Shown: positions 1 to 7,107, numbered from the stretch's first letter. The stretch is DNA of 9,535 nucleotides from Lachnospiraceae bacterium UBA7480 (GCA_002479655.1 DLOQ01000135.1:17612-27146), one strand, 5' to 3'. Numbers and translations are program-made. The notes: a model not told the origin generated them from the sequence alone.

Positions 1-341
1 TTAGCGTTTTTTCAACTTTTCAATTTTTGCTTTCTTTTTTTAATTATTTTTTTTCAGCTTAATCATCGCTTAATTGTTGTTTTATTATTTCTTAATAATT
101 ATTCAATTATTATTAAATCAATGTTTAATTATTTGATTATTTTTTCAAATATTTTAACTTTATTTTATATATTCTTTATAATATAATAATTCTTATTTTA
201 TATTTCAATAATTTTTAGAGGATAATTTTGTAGATTTGCTTCTTATTAGTTTATTTTATATTTATATATTTTATTTTTAATTTATAATTCAATGAAATTT
301 TAAGATTTTTAAGATTTATTAAGATTATACCTGTCCATGAA
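1..341. other. Extremely AT-rich non-coding block
   Basis: This stretch holds no gene I can support. Counting by hand gives 43 G or C in positions 1-330, about 13%, far below the coding sequence that follows. The + strand is T-rich, with many runs of four to eight T. Frame 1 is open to about position 183, but it reads as Phe/Leu/Ile/Asn low complexity and has no ribosome binding site. No terminator-like GC stem, tRNA or structured RNA is visible. The last part carries the TTAAGATT repeats, and the block ends at a strong promoter. It most likely acts as upstream promoter DNA, possibly curved or bound by a regulator. What lies to the left is outside the window. Confidence 0.7.
300..326 (+). repeat. 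Three helically phased TTAAGATT direct repeats
   Basis: The octamer TTAAGATT occurs exactly at 300-307, 309-316 and 319-326, so starts are 9 and 10 bp apart, close to one DNA turn. The array ends 15 bp before the -35 box of the zinc-ribbon gene promoter, so it lies at about -77 to -51 from the predicted start of transcription. That position and phasing suit an OmpR-type response regulator operator or phased A/T tracts that bend DNA. In such AT-rich sequence chance similarity is also possible. No regulator can be named from the sequence. Confidence 0.5.
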
Positions 342-370
342 TTGACATAATACTCCAAAAATACTATACT
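342..370 (+). promoter_or_regulatory. Sigma-A promoter of the zinc-ribbon gene
   Basis: A perfect -35 box TTGACA (342-347) is followed by a 17-bp spacer and the -10 box TATACT (365-370), one base from consensus. Transcription should start near 377. It is preceded by very AT-rich DNA that could act as an UP element. Its position shows that the ATG at 375 is not the start codon, because it lies at or before the first transcribed base. Confidence 0.85.
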
Positions 371-410
371 GTTTATGTATGTGTTAATAAATAATGTTAA
401 TCAAACAAAA

Positions 411-417
411 GGAAAGG
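411..417 (+). promoter_or_regulatory. Ribosome binding site fixing the start at 429
   Basis: GGAAAGG lies 11 nt before the ATG at 429. The in-frame ATG at 375 has no such site, so 429 is the better start. Confidence 0.7.
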
Positions 418-428
418 AAAACAAAGAT

Positions 429-1514
429 ATGAGAAAATGTCCTAAATGTGGCACAGAACTGCCTGATGAAGCGCTGTTCTGTAATGAATGCGGCGAAAAG
501 CTGCCGTCTCCTGTTGCAGAAGAGAAAAAAGAGGAAACGTCTGATAACAAAGCAGCTTCCGAATCTGCTGAGAAAGCGCCGGAAGCTACAGACGCTGCTG
601 CTGAAAAAGCAGCCGATGCTGCTACTGATAAAGCACCGGAAGCTAAAGACACAGTAGCTGAAAAAGAACCGGAAACCGCAGGCGCAGCCTCCGGAATGGC
701 ATCTTATACCGCACCTGTTGATAACTCCGTCTTAGCAAAGGCGCAGACAGAATCCAAGAACAGCAATATCGGCATGCTTGTCGTAGCCGGCGGCGGCTTG
801 ATCGCTCTTATTGTGATCATTGTTCTGATCTCCTCTTTGCTCGGCGGCGGATACAAGAAACCGCTGAATCAACTTCGCAATAACTTTAACAAGCAAAGCA
901 CAAGCGTAGAGAGCTATCTTTCCTGTTTTGCTCCCGGATATGCCGTAACTCTGTATAAGGATGTTTATGGCATCTTTAAGAGTGCAGACAAAGATGCCGT
1001 TAAGGATTTTGATGAATTGGTGGCAGATGCATTTGAAGATTTCTATGAGGACGCTGCTGATGAATATGGAGATGATTTTAAGCTGACCTTTGAGTTTAAA
1101 AGCGCAGACCATCTTAAAGACAGGGATATCAAAGAAATCGAGGATTTTTACGAGGATCTTTTTGATTCGATCGAAGACGATTTTGATTATGAAGACAAAG
1201 ACACCTATGAAGATCTTGCGGATGAGTTAGATGATTATTATGATATTTCCTTATCAAAAAGTCAGGTTAGCAAGCTTCAGAGCGCTGTTGAATCCTTTAT
1301 GGGTAAATTCGAAAATTTTGATATTCAGGATGCTTATGAAGTAAAAGTCAGATTTGAGATCAAGGGCGAGGATGGCAATGACAAAGAGACCGTGAAATTT
1401 TATATCATAAAGGTAAACGGTGATTGGTTCATTGAGCCGAATTCATTCCTGTCAGCTATCGGAGCAGGTTCCTTATCAAGCAATATGTCCAGTCTGCTTT
1501 GGTCCTTATATTAA
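429..1514 (+). CDS. Zinc-ribbon, single-pass membrane protein with acidic outer domain
   Basis: The product is 361 aa from the ATG at 429. Residues 4-21 form a zinc ribbon with Cys4, Cys7, Cys18 and Cys21 (CPKC...CNEC). Residues about 28-110 are an Ala/Glu/Lys/Pro linker containing a 19-residue repeat. Residues 115-139 are one hydrophobic helix (MLVVAGGG...IVLISSLLGG), so the zinc ribbon should be cytoplasmic and the rest outside. The outer part (about 143-361) has dense Asp/Glu clusters at 194-272. It ends in a strand-rich segment, VKVRFEIKG...VKFYIIKVNGDWFIEP, that resembles NTF2-like/DUF4878-type extracytoplasmic domains; this resemblance is by eye only. Many gut Clostridia carry proteins of this plan without a known function. 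I infer a membrane sensor or scaffold. The gene is alone between a strong promoter and a terminator. The fold of the outer domain and any ligand are unknown. Confidence 0.9.
   Translation: MRKCPKCGTELPDEALFCNECGEKLPSPVAEEKKEETSDNKAASESAEKAPEATDAAAEKAADAATDKAPEAKDTVAEKEPETAGAASGMASYTAPVDNSVLAKAQTESKNSNIGMLVVAGGGLIALIVIIVLISSLLGGGYKKPLNQLRNNFNKQSTSVESYLSCFAPGYAVTLYKDVYGIFKSADKDAVKDFDELVADAFEDFYEDAADEYGDDFKLTFEFKSADHLKDRDIKEIEDFYEDLFDSIEDDFDYEDKDTYEDLADELDDYYDISLSKSQVSKLQSAVESFMGKFENFDIQDAYEVKVRFEIKGEDGNDKETVKFYIIKVNGDWFIEPNSFLSAIGAGSLSSNMSSLLWSLY
573..686 (+). repeat. Two 57-bp units coding a 19-residue linker repeat
   Basis: Protein residues 49-67 and 68-86 are two adjacent units that both begin KAPEA and carry AEK at the same place. 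The first reads KAPEATDAAAEK and the second KAPEAKDTVAEK before they diverge. The DNA copies are imperfect, so the duplication is old or has been under selection for composition. The units form an extended Ala/Glu-rich spacer between the zinc ribbon and the membrane helix, and copy number may vary between strains. Confidence 0.6.
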
Positions 1515-1537
1515 AACACAGACGACGGATTAACGTC

Positions 1538-1576
1538 AAAATAGCTGAAGCTATTGCAGCTTCAGCTATTTTTTTT
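1538..1576 (+). terminator. Intrinsic terminator, probably bidirectional
   Basis: A perfect 12-bp stem, AATAGCTGAAGC (1540-1551) with GCTTCAGCTATT (1559-1570), encloses a 7-nt loop and is followed by a run of eight T (1569-1576). The A run at 1538-1541 extends pairing with the T run. It lies 24 nt after the zinc-ribbon stop. Read from the other strand it also gives the stem, followed by only four T, so it may stop the convergent operon less efficiently. Confidence 0.9.
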
Positions 1577-1593
1577 ACTTAATTTTATAATAC

Positions 1594-1857
1594 TCAGACT
1601 TCCACGATCAGATATCTTCCATCACCGATCTCAAATACTTCGTCCGCATCCGTAATATTTTCCGGATCCATATCGGAAAGATCCACCCCGGAATCGTCAA
1701 AATACTCCCATACTTCCTTTACGCTGTTCACGACAACAGCCATACATTCCCCCAAGAAGTCTTCCGCCTCCTCCGGCGTCTCCGCAACCGGCTCCGGAAA
1801 CAGCTGGGACTGTTTCTCCAGAAAACACTCCAATACCGCATCATCATACTCCTGCAT
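1594..1857 (-). CDS. Small, very acidic protein of unknown function
   Basis: This 87-aa product has 26 Asp/Glu and only three Lys/Arg, so it is strongly negative. It has no signal peptide, membrane helix or metal motif. Two Cys occur at residues 11 and 38. The N-terminal half is predicted helical (LECFLEKQSQLF, PEEAEDFLGECMAVVVNSVKEVWEYF). The C-terminal end, EVFEIGDGRYLIVEV, looks like a beta hairpin. A strong Shine-Dalgarno GAGGAGGT lies 7 nt before the ATG, which argues for a real, well-translated gene. It is the last gene of the - strand series, 43 nt after the Maf-HAD stop, and faces the terminator of the zinc-ribbon gene. I do not recognise a characterised family. A soluble binding or adaptor protein, or a DNA-mimic-like protein, would fit the charge, but nothing here proves either. 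Confidence 0.8.
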   Translation of the reverse strand: MQEYDDAVLECFLEKQSQLFPEPVAETPEEAEDFLGECMAVVVNSVKEVWEYFDDSGVDLSDMDPENITDADEVFEIGDGRYLIVEV

Positions 1858-1864
1858 AACTCTT

Positions 1865-1872
1865 ACCTCCTC
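1865..1872 (-). promoter_or_regulatory. Strong ribosome binding site of the acidic protein
   Basis: GAGGAGGT on the - strand lies 7 nt before the ATG ending at 1857. It is the best Shine-Dalgarno site in the window and supports translation of this short gene. Confidence 0.8.
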
Positions 1873-1900
1873 TAATGATTGTTAATGATACATTGATTGC

Positions 1901-3313
1901 CTATTTATTCAACAGCCTTTCTACTATGACAGTATATACTCCCTTCTCCTGATAGCCGGGGCATGTATACTTTGCTTTCTCACGGACTTCTTCCCTTGCA
2001 TTCTCCACAGCATAGCTTTCCTGACCCGCCGCCAGCAGACCGATATCATTGGCATTGTCACCAAACACCATCGTTTCTTCTTTATTGATCCCAAAATATT
2101 CCTGCAGAAACCGCAGTGCCTCCCCTTTATCAACATGGGCATCCATAAAATCGACCCATTCTTCACCCGCCATACAGGTCTTGACTCTGTCTTTCCAACG
2201 CGGAATGATCTCCCCTTCGCCCAATGCCCTGATGCTCCCTTTCTGATAGATCGCCATCTTGATACAAGGTACATCTTCCTTCAAAAAATCATCCGTCAGC
2301 TGATATTTATTGTGATAGCTTTCCCTGATTAATGTCTCAAAGTCTTCACTTGGATGCTCCAGATAACAGCCTTTCGGCGTACTGATCACCACCCCAAACT
2401 GCCCGCCAAACTGCCGAAGCTCCCCAAGAAGTTCCCTGACAATATCACCCTTCATTTCTTTAATATGAAGATCCTGTCCATTATATACCACATGCGCGCC
2501 ATTTTCACAAAGATATATGATATCGTCCGCCACCTCCTGAAACATGTGCCGGACACTGTAATACTGCCTGCCCGTCGCAATACAGAATAAAATGCCCATT
2601 TTACGGAGCTTTCGTATCGCGTCGATCATCTCCGGATAGACTTCCGGACTGGAATCCTTTACCAGCGTACCATCAATATCAGTCACTACCATATGGATCG
2701 GCATCGGCGCCGGATAATCCAGCTTTCTAAGCTCCATACTCAGGCGCTTCATCGGAAGACCGACCACATTGTCATAATCTCCCACAAATCCTTGGATATA
2801 ACCTGAAAAGCTCCCCTGGATCGCATATGCACCCGCCTTATCGTCACATTCCCCGGTCTCCACATATGCGGCGATCTCTTCCTCTGTCATTGAGCGCACG
2901 ATCACATCCGTTTTTTCAGAAAATGTTACCATATGAGCGGTCCCATCAGAAATCTTCACCAACGTAACCCCTGTATAGACCTGATGCGTCCGCCCCTGTA
3001 ACAGACGGATCATCCGTACAGCATCCTCCCGATCCTTTGGTTTGCCAAGGATCTCTCCGTCTGCTGCCACCATCGTATCGGCGCAGATGATGATACAGCC
3101 ATCGCCCGCTGGTTTTTCTTCTCCTGATCCTTCCCGCAGAAATGCTTCTGCCGCCTCCGCCTTCCTCTTAGAAAGCGTCTCAACGATCTTTTGGGGCTCT
3201 CCCGCCTCATAACTTTCATCCACATCTGCTTTGAGCAGTTCAAATTCCAGACCGCACCGCTGCATCAGCTCACGGCGGCGGGGCGATCCTGAAGCTAATA
3301 TTAATTTCATCAT
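1901..3313 (-). CDS. maf: Maf nucleotide pyrophosphatase fused to HAD-IIB phosphatase
   Basis: One 470-aa reading frame joins two complete enzymes. Residues 1-198 are Maf, which hydrolyses non-canonical or excess nucleoside triphosphates to the monophosphate and pyrophosphate. It has SGSPRRREL (8-16), the catalytic Asp in CADTMV (Asp79), GKPKD (90-94) and DKAGAYAIQG (158-167). This last motif is typical of the dTTP/UTP-type Maf (B. subtilis Maf, E. coli YhdE) rather than the m7GTP type. Residues about 206-470 are a Cof-type HAD-IIB phosphatase with all four motifs: DIDGT (Asp212, Asp214), ATGR (246-249), Lys396 and GDNAND (418-423). The junction (LDYPAPMPIHMVVTD) is short, with no stop or convincing internal ribosome binding site. 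The start is chosen at the first of two ATGs; AAGGAAA lies 10 nt upstream. The HAD substrate is unknown; a sugar phosphate, a flavin precursor or the Maf-made nucleotide monophosphate are options. Confidence 0.93.
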   Translation of the reverse strand: MMKLILASGSPRRRELMQRCGLEFELLKADVDESYEAGEPQKIVETLSKRKAEAAEAFLREGSGEEKPAGDGCIIICADTMVAADGEILGKPKDREDAVRMIRLLQGRTHQVYTGVTLVKISDGTAHMVTFSEKTDVIVRSMTEEEIAAYVETGECDDKAGAYAIQGSFSGYIQGFVGDYDNVVGLPMKRLSMELRKLDYPAPMPIHMVVTDIDGTLVKDSSPEVYPEMIDAIRKLRKMGILFCIATGRQYYSVRHMFQEVADDIIYLCENGAHVVYNGQDLHIKEMKGDIVRELLGELRQFGGQFGVVISTPKGCYLEHPSEDFETLIRESYHNKYQLTDDFLKEDVPCIKMAIYQKGSIRALGEGEIIPRWKDRVKTCMAGEEWVDFMDAHVDKGEALRFLQEYFGINKEETMVFGDNANDIGLLAAGQESYAVENAREEVREKAKYTCPGYQEKGVYTVIVERLLNK

Positions 3314-3378
3314 TTCTGTTCCATTTCCTTTATTTTTAGGCGTTCCATCAGATTAGAACAAAGCGCATATGCCTTCAT
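3310..3378 (-). CDS. Possible 22-codon leader ORF overlapping maf
   Basis: An ATG at 3378 opens 22 codons (beginning MKAYALCSNLMERL, ending KEMEQK) and stops at TGA 3312-3310. This overlaps the first maf ATG as ATGA, the classic layout for translational coupling. It lies in the 97-nt gap between ppk and maf. The ORF has no good Shine-Dalgarno of its own; an internal in-frame ATG at 3348 is another possible start. The maf binding site AAGGAAA lies inside this ORF, so ribosomes translating it would pass over that site. A chance ORF of this length is quite possible, and no family is recognised. Confidence 0.3.
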   Translation of the reverse strand: MKAYALCSNLMERLKIKEMEQK

Positions 3379-3411
3379 AAGTTCTAAAATAATAGATCAT
3401 ATCGTAATCAC

Positions 3412-5538
3412 TTAACTTTCAATATGCGTCTTCGGGATAAATACCCTTTGTTTTTTTGCAGCATCCCGCTTCAACTGTTTTGTTTTCTGCATGACTTCCC
3501 TGCGGAAGATCTCCTGACAGTTGACCGGCGCATCCTCATCCGTAATGATCTTATAATTGCCGTCCGGAAGCAGGGTACGCTTTTTCACATTGTCCCTGAA
3601 CTGCAGATCCAGGATCTGCATCACCCGTTCCTTAAGCTGCGGAGCTTCAATAGGAAACATGATCTCCACCCTCCGTTCCAGATTTCGCGGCATCCAATCC
3701 GCACTGCTTAGATAGATCTCCGGCTGCAGATCGTTCTCAAAATAGAAGATGCGGCTGTGCTCCAGATAATCTCCGACAATGGAATACACATGGATATTTT
3801 CACTAACATTCTTGATTCCCGTCCTTAAACAACAGATCCCCCTTACCAGCAGATACACTTCCACACCGGCGGAGGACGCCTCATAAAGCGCTGCCATCAC
3901 ATCCGGATCACAGAGGGAATTCATCTTGGCAACGATCCTCGCCACGCGTTTATTTCTGGCATGCTCCGTCTCCCTTCTGATCAATGTCAGCAGCCTTTTC
4001 TTCAACCACAGCGGTGCTACGGAGAGTTTATTCCACCCAAGCGGTTCCGAATAACCGGATAACATGTTAAATACTGCCGTCGCATCCTCGCCGACTGCTT
4101 CCGAGCAGGTCAGCAGCCCCAGATCCGTATATAATTTTGCCGTTGCGTCATTATAATTACCCGTGCCAAGATGGACATATCTGCGGATGCCGTCTTCCTC
4201 ACGACGCACGACCAGCGTGATCTTGGAATGTGTCTTTAATCCCACCAGCCCATAAATAACATGGCAGCCTGCTTTCTCTAACATCTTTGCCCAGACGATG
4301 TTATTCTCCTCATCAAATCTGGCTTTTAACTCTACCAGTACGGATACCTGTTTCCCGTTTTCCGCCGCCTGCGCCAGCGCTCTGACGATCGGCGAGTTGC
4401 CGCTGACCCGGTACAGAGTCTGCTTGATGGCAAGGACATCCGGATCCGCCGCCGCCTGCTCGATAAATCTGACTACCGGCGTAAAGGACTGATACGGATG
4501 ATGCAGCAGGATATCCTGCTTCTTTACTTCTTCAAATATACTACAGCCTTCCGGCAGCTCCGGCACCGGCTGCGGCGTAAATGATTTTTCCTTATATTCC
4601 TCAAAGCCCTCTAACGAGTACATCTTCATCAGGAATGTCAGATCAAGCGGTCCGCCGATCTGATAGATATCCTCTGTCGCAATATGAAGCTCTTTTTTCA
4701 GGATCTTCAGGAGGCGTTTATCAATCCCATCCTCCACCTCCAGACGGATCACTTCGCCCCACTGCCGTTTCTTGATCTGCTTCTCTATCTCTTTTAAAAG
4801 ATCCTCCGCTTCCTCCTCTTCTATCGTCAGATCGGCATTTCTCATGATCCTGAAAGGGGAGGCTCCCAGAACATTATAGTTTAAAAAGAGCTTACTGATA
4901 TTGCGTTCGATCACCTCTTCCAGCCGGATCAACGTGATCCCTTCACTATCCTTCGTTTCGATCCGCACCATACGGTCTAAGACGCTGGGCACCTGCACCG
5001 TGGCAAATTCCGTCTCCTCCTTTTTGGAATCCTTCTTATCCAGTAATGCGCAGATGTTCAGAGATTTATTCTTGATCAATGGAAACGGTCTGGAAGAATC
5101 CACCGCCATCGGGGTCAATACCGGATAGACCTGATTTTCAAAATACCGGTCCACATACTCCGCCTGACTTTTTGACAATTCCTCATGATGCTCGATCAGA
5201 TGGATTCCCAGCTCCTTCATCTGCGGCTGGATCATCTTCTGATAAGTTGCATACTGAAGCTTTACAAACTCATGGATCGCCTCGGAAAGCGCCTTCAGCT
5301 GTTCCTCCGGCGTCATACCGGCAAGATCCGGTTTCGTATATTTCGCGTTCACCATATCTTTTAGTGACGCAACTCTGACCATGAAAAATTCATCCAGATT
5401 GGAGGAACTGATGCTTAAAAATTTCATACGCTCAAAAAACGGGAGCGCAGCATCTCTTGCCTCGGAAAGCACTCTTTCATTGAACTTCAGCCAGCTGAGT
5501 TCGCGGTTAGTATAATATTCCTTATTTGTATAGTCCAT
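3412..5538 (-). CDS. ppk: Polyphosphate kinase 1 (PPK1)
   Basis: The 708-aa product reversibly transfers the terminal phosphate of ATP to polyphosphate and is normally membrane-associated. Length and domain order match the family: N domain with NRELSWLKFNERVL (11-24) and SSSNLDEFF (44-52), head domain to about 310, then two phospholipase-D-like C domains. Key residues sit a constant two positions after those of E. coli PPK. They are His437 (LKTHSK), the phosphorylated His; His456 (YVHLGTGNYN); Arg377 (LYRVSG) and Arg407 (KARFDE), which help hold Mg; Tyr470 (LYTD); His594 (LEHSR); and Asn47 in the ATP pocket. Nothing essential is missing. AGAGAGGA (5546-5553) stands 7 nt before the ATG. The gene starts 24 nt after the ppx homologue, so both are probably on one transcript and polyphosphate synthesis and breakdown would be set together. 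No internal promoter or Pho-box-like site is evident. Confidence 0.97.
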   Translation of the reverse strand: MDYTNKEYYTNRELSWLKFNERVLSEARDAALPFFERMKFLSISSSNLDEFFMVRVASLKDMVNAKYTKPDLAGMTPEEQLKALSEAIHEFVKLQYATYQKMIQPQMKELGIHLIEHHEELSKSQAEYVDRYFENQVYPVLTPMAVDSSRPFPLIKNKSLNICALLDKKDSKKEETEFATVQVPSVLDRMVRIETKDSEGITLIRLEEVIERNISKLFLNYNVLGASPFRIMRNADLTIEEEEAEDLLKEIEKQIKKRQWGEVIRLEVEDGIDKRLLKILKKELHIATEDIYQIGGPLDLTFLMKMYSLEGFEEYKEKSFTPQPVPELPEGCSIFEEVKKQDILLHHPYQSFTPVVRFIEQAAADPDVLAIKQTLYRVSGNSPIVRALAQAAENGKQVSVLVELKARFDEENNIVWAKMLEKAGCHVIYGLVGLKTHSKITLVVRREEDGIRRYVHLGTGNYNDATAKLYTDLGLLTCSEAVGEDATAVFNMLSGYSEPLGWNKLSVAPLWLKKRLLTLIRRETEHARNKRVARIVAKMNSLCDPDVMAALYEASSAGVEVYLLVRGICCLRTGIKNVSENIHVYSIVGDYLEHSRIFYFENDLQPEIYLSSADWMPRNLERRVEIMFPIEAPQLKERVMQILDLQFRDNVKKRTLLPDGNYKIITDEDAPVNCQEIFRREVMQKTKQLKRDAAKKQRVFIPKTHIES

Positions 5539-5545
5539 GATTTGA

Positions 5546-5553
5546 TCCTCTCT
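5546..5553 (-). promoter_or_regulatory. Ribosome binding site of ppk
   Basis: AGAGAGGA on the - strand, 7 nt before the ppk ATG at 5538. It lies within the 24-nt gap after ppx, so translation does not depend on an upstream promoter there. Confidence 0.7.
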
Positions 5554-5562
5554 TTTTTAATA

Positions 5563-7107
5563 TCACGCCATCTGCCTCTGCTCGATCACCGGACGCACGC
5601 TATAGACTTCTTCAAAGAAATCCGCCACTTTCTTAAACATCTCCTGTTCCAGCAGGATATCCTGCCCTGCCTCCACGGTGATGAGCAGCTGCCGGTCATC
5701 CAACTCTCCTTTGATCTTTTTAAATTTCTGCTTATGACTCTTATCCAGACTGTTTGCCAGTCTCAGGATCGCCGCCAGCTTTGCAATGACCAGATACGTC
5801 TGCCGGTCGAGCAGCGAGTCGGTCACGATCTCATCATAGTAAAGAAATCTGTCATGATTAAAACGCACGACAAATGCCACGATCTCGCGCTCCATATGGG
5901 AAAGACCGATCATCTCCGTATTCATGATGATGTAGTAGGAACATTCCCCCACATTGGTCATATTGATAAATTTACCGCAGTCATGAAGGATCGCGGACAA
6001 CTGTAGCAGCAGACGCTCCCGTTTCCCCATGCCATGGATTTTCTGCATGCTGTCATAGATCGTTAAGCAGATCTGCTCCATCGTCTCACTGCGTTTGCGG
6101 CTGCCCATATAACGCTTGCTGATATTGCGCGCACAGGCAAGGATATCCTTTTCAAAATCATGGGAGATAAACTTACGCTTATTCTTCTCCGCATATTCAT
6201 AGGCAATACCGTCACAAAGCGTAACGCCCGGCGCCCAGATATAGCTGATCTCCATCAGCTTTACCATGTTGCGGATCAGATGGGCGGAAATGTCAAACAG
6301 CTCCACATTCTCTTCCGGAATACCAAGATATTCCGCCCGTTCTTCGGTGCGCATGAGGGAAATCCTGTCTAAGAAATTCAGACATTCCTCCTCCTGCATC
6401 AAGCCCTCCTGTCCTTCACTTGGCACCTTTGTCTTAATGATACCGGATACATAATCATCCACCACGATCAGATTGGAAATCTGACGATCCTTGATATATA
6501 ACTTCTTAAATACGGACAACTGGCTCTGGATCATCTCCTCCAAAAGTTCATCGACCTGCCCCGGACGGGGACGCATGGAAAGCATCCTTTCATGCAGCCT
6601 GAGTACGCCCAGTTTCAGATTCTGCGTCATGACCAGCGCGTCATTATCAAATAATGAGATCTGGATATTGCCGCCGCCGATATCCGCGATCGCCGTACCT
6701 TTTTCAATAATCTTCTGAAACGGCGCTCCCTGCGAAGCCACAGATTTATAATCTAAAAACCGCTGCTCCGAATTGCTTAAAACGTCAATATTCAGACCGG
6801 TTCTGTTTTTGATCTGATCCAGTACGATCGTTGTATTTTCCGTCTCCCGGATCGCGCTGGTTCCATATGCCTTATAATCCGTTACATGATAAGATTTCAT
6901 GATCTGCGCAAATTCCCGAAGCACGCGGCAAAGCTCATCCATCTTTCTTGGACTGATCTTTTTGGTATTATAAGTGTCTGCACCCAGCGCCAGCCTGTGT
7001 CTGATATGTTCGATCTCGCGCATACCGCTCTTAGAGGAGATCTCATAGATCTTCATGGCAAGCTCAAAGGAACCCACATCGATCGCCGCAAATGTTTTAA
7101 CAGCCAT
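5563..7107 (-). CDS. ppx: Ppx/GppA-family phosphatase with HD domain (exopolyphosphatase-like)
   Basis: The 514-aa product has the length and two-part plan of E. coli Ppx. Residues 1-305 form the ASKHA-fold Ppx/GppA domain and about 320-510 an HD-type helical domain (LHDCGK, His375-Asp376). Family motifs are AAIDVGS (7-13), AYGTSAIRETEN (80-91), SEQRFLDY (113-120; Glu114 sits where Ppx has its catalytic Glu), ADIGGGN (141-147) and LKLGVLRLHE (164-173). Two differ from the usual form: DVGS lacks the Asn of DIGSNS, and DIGGG is followed by Asn-Ile-Gln rather than Ser-Thr-Glu. The expected role is release of phosphate from polyphosphate ends, or from pppGpp. The position directly before ppk favours polyphosphate. 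GAAAGGA (7120-7126) lies 12 nt before the ATG. The altered motifs leave the exact substrate open. Confidence 0.9.
   Translation of the reverse strand: MAVKTFAAIDVGSFELAMKIYEISSKSGMREIEHIRHRLALGADTYNTKKISPRKMDELCRVLREFAQIMKSYHVTDYKAYGTSAIRETENTTIVLDQIKNRTGLNIDVLSNSEQRFLDYKSVASQGAPFQKIIEKGTAIADIGGGNIQISLFDNDALVMTQNLKLGVLRLHERMLSMRPRPGQVDELLEEMIQSQLSVFKKLYIKDRQISNLIVVDDYVSGIIKTKVPSEGQEGLMQEEECLNFLDRISLMRTEERAEYLGIPEENVELFDISAHLIRNMVKLMEISYIWAPGVTLCDGIAYEYAEKNKRKFISHDFEKDILACARNISKRYMGSRKRSETMEQICLTIYDSMQKIHGMGKRERLLLQLSAILHDCGKFINMTNVGECSYYIIMNTEMIGLSHMEREIVAFVVRFNHDRFLYYDEIVTDSLLDRQTYLVIAKLAAILRLANSLDKSHKQKFKKIKGELDDRQLLITVEAGQDILLEQEMFKKVADFFEEVYSVRPVIEQRQMA

Noticed and set aside
92..116. AT-only inverted repeat (8-bp arms, 9-nt loop)
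   Set aside because: The arms are only A and T with no T run after them; such repeats are expected by chance in this composition.
1..183. Open frame on the + strand
   Set aside because: It consists of Phe/Leu/Ile/Asn low complexity from AT-rich DNA, with no start signal and no recognisable motif.
375..428. In-frame ATG at 375 giving 18 extra residues on the zinc-ribbon protein
   Set aside because: It lies just after the -10 box at the predicted transcription start, has no ribosome binding site, and the zinc ribbon begins directly at the better-supported ATG at 429.
2670..2720. Separate start for the HAD half inside the Maf-HAD gene
   Set aside because: ATGs occur near the junction (PMPIHM), but no suitably spaced Shine-Dalgarno is present and the frame is continuous, so a fusion is simpler.
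3379..3411. Promoter between ppk and maf
   Set aside because: AT-rich -10-like words exist on the - strand, but no -35 with proper spacing accompanies them, so I do not annotate one.
5542..6006. 154-aa + strand ORF
   Set aside because: It is antisense to the HD domain end of the ppx homologue, and its His-rich content mirrors that gene's codons.
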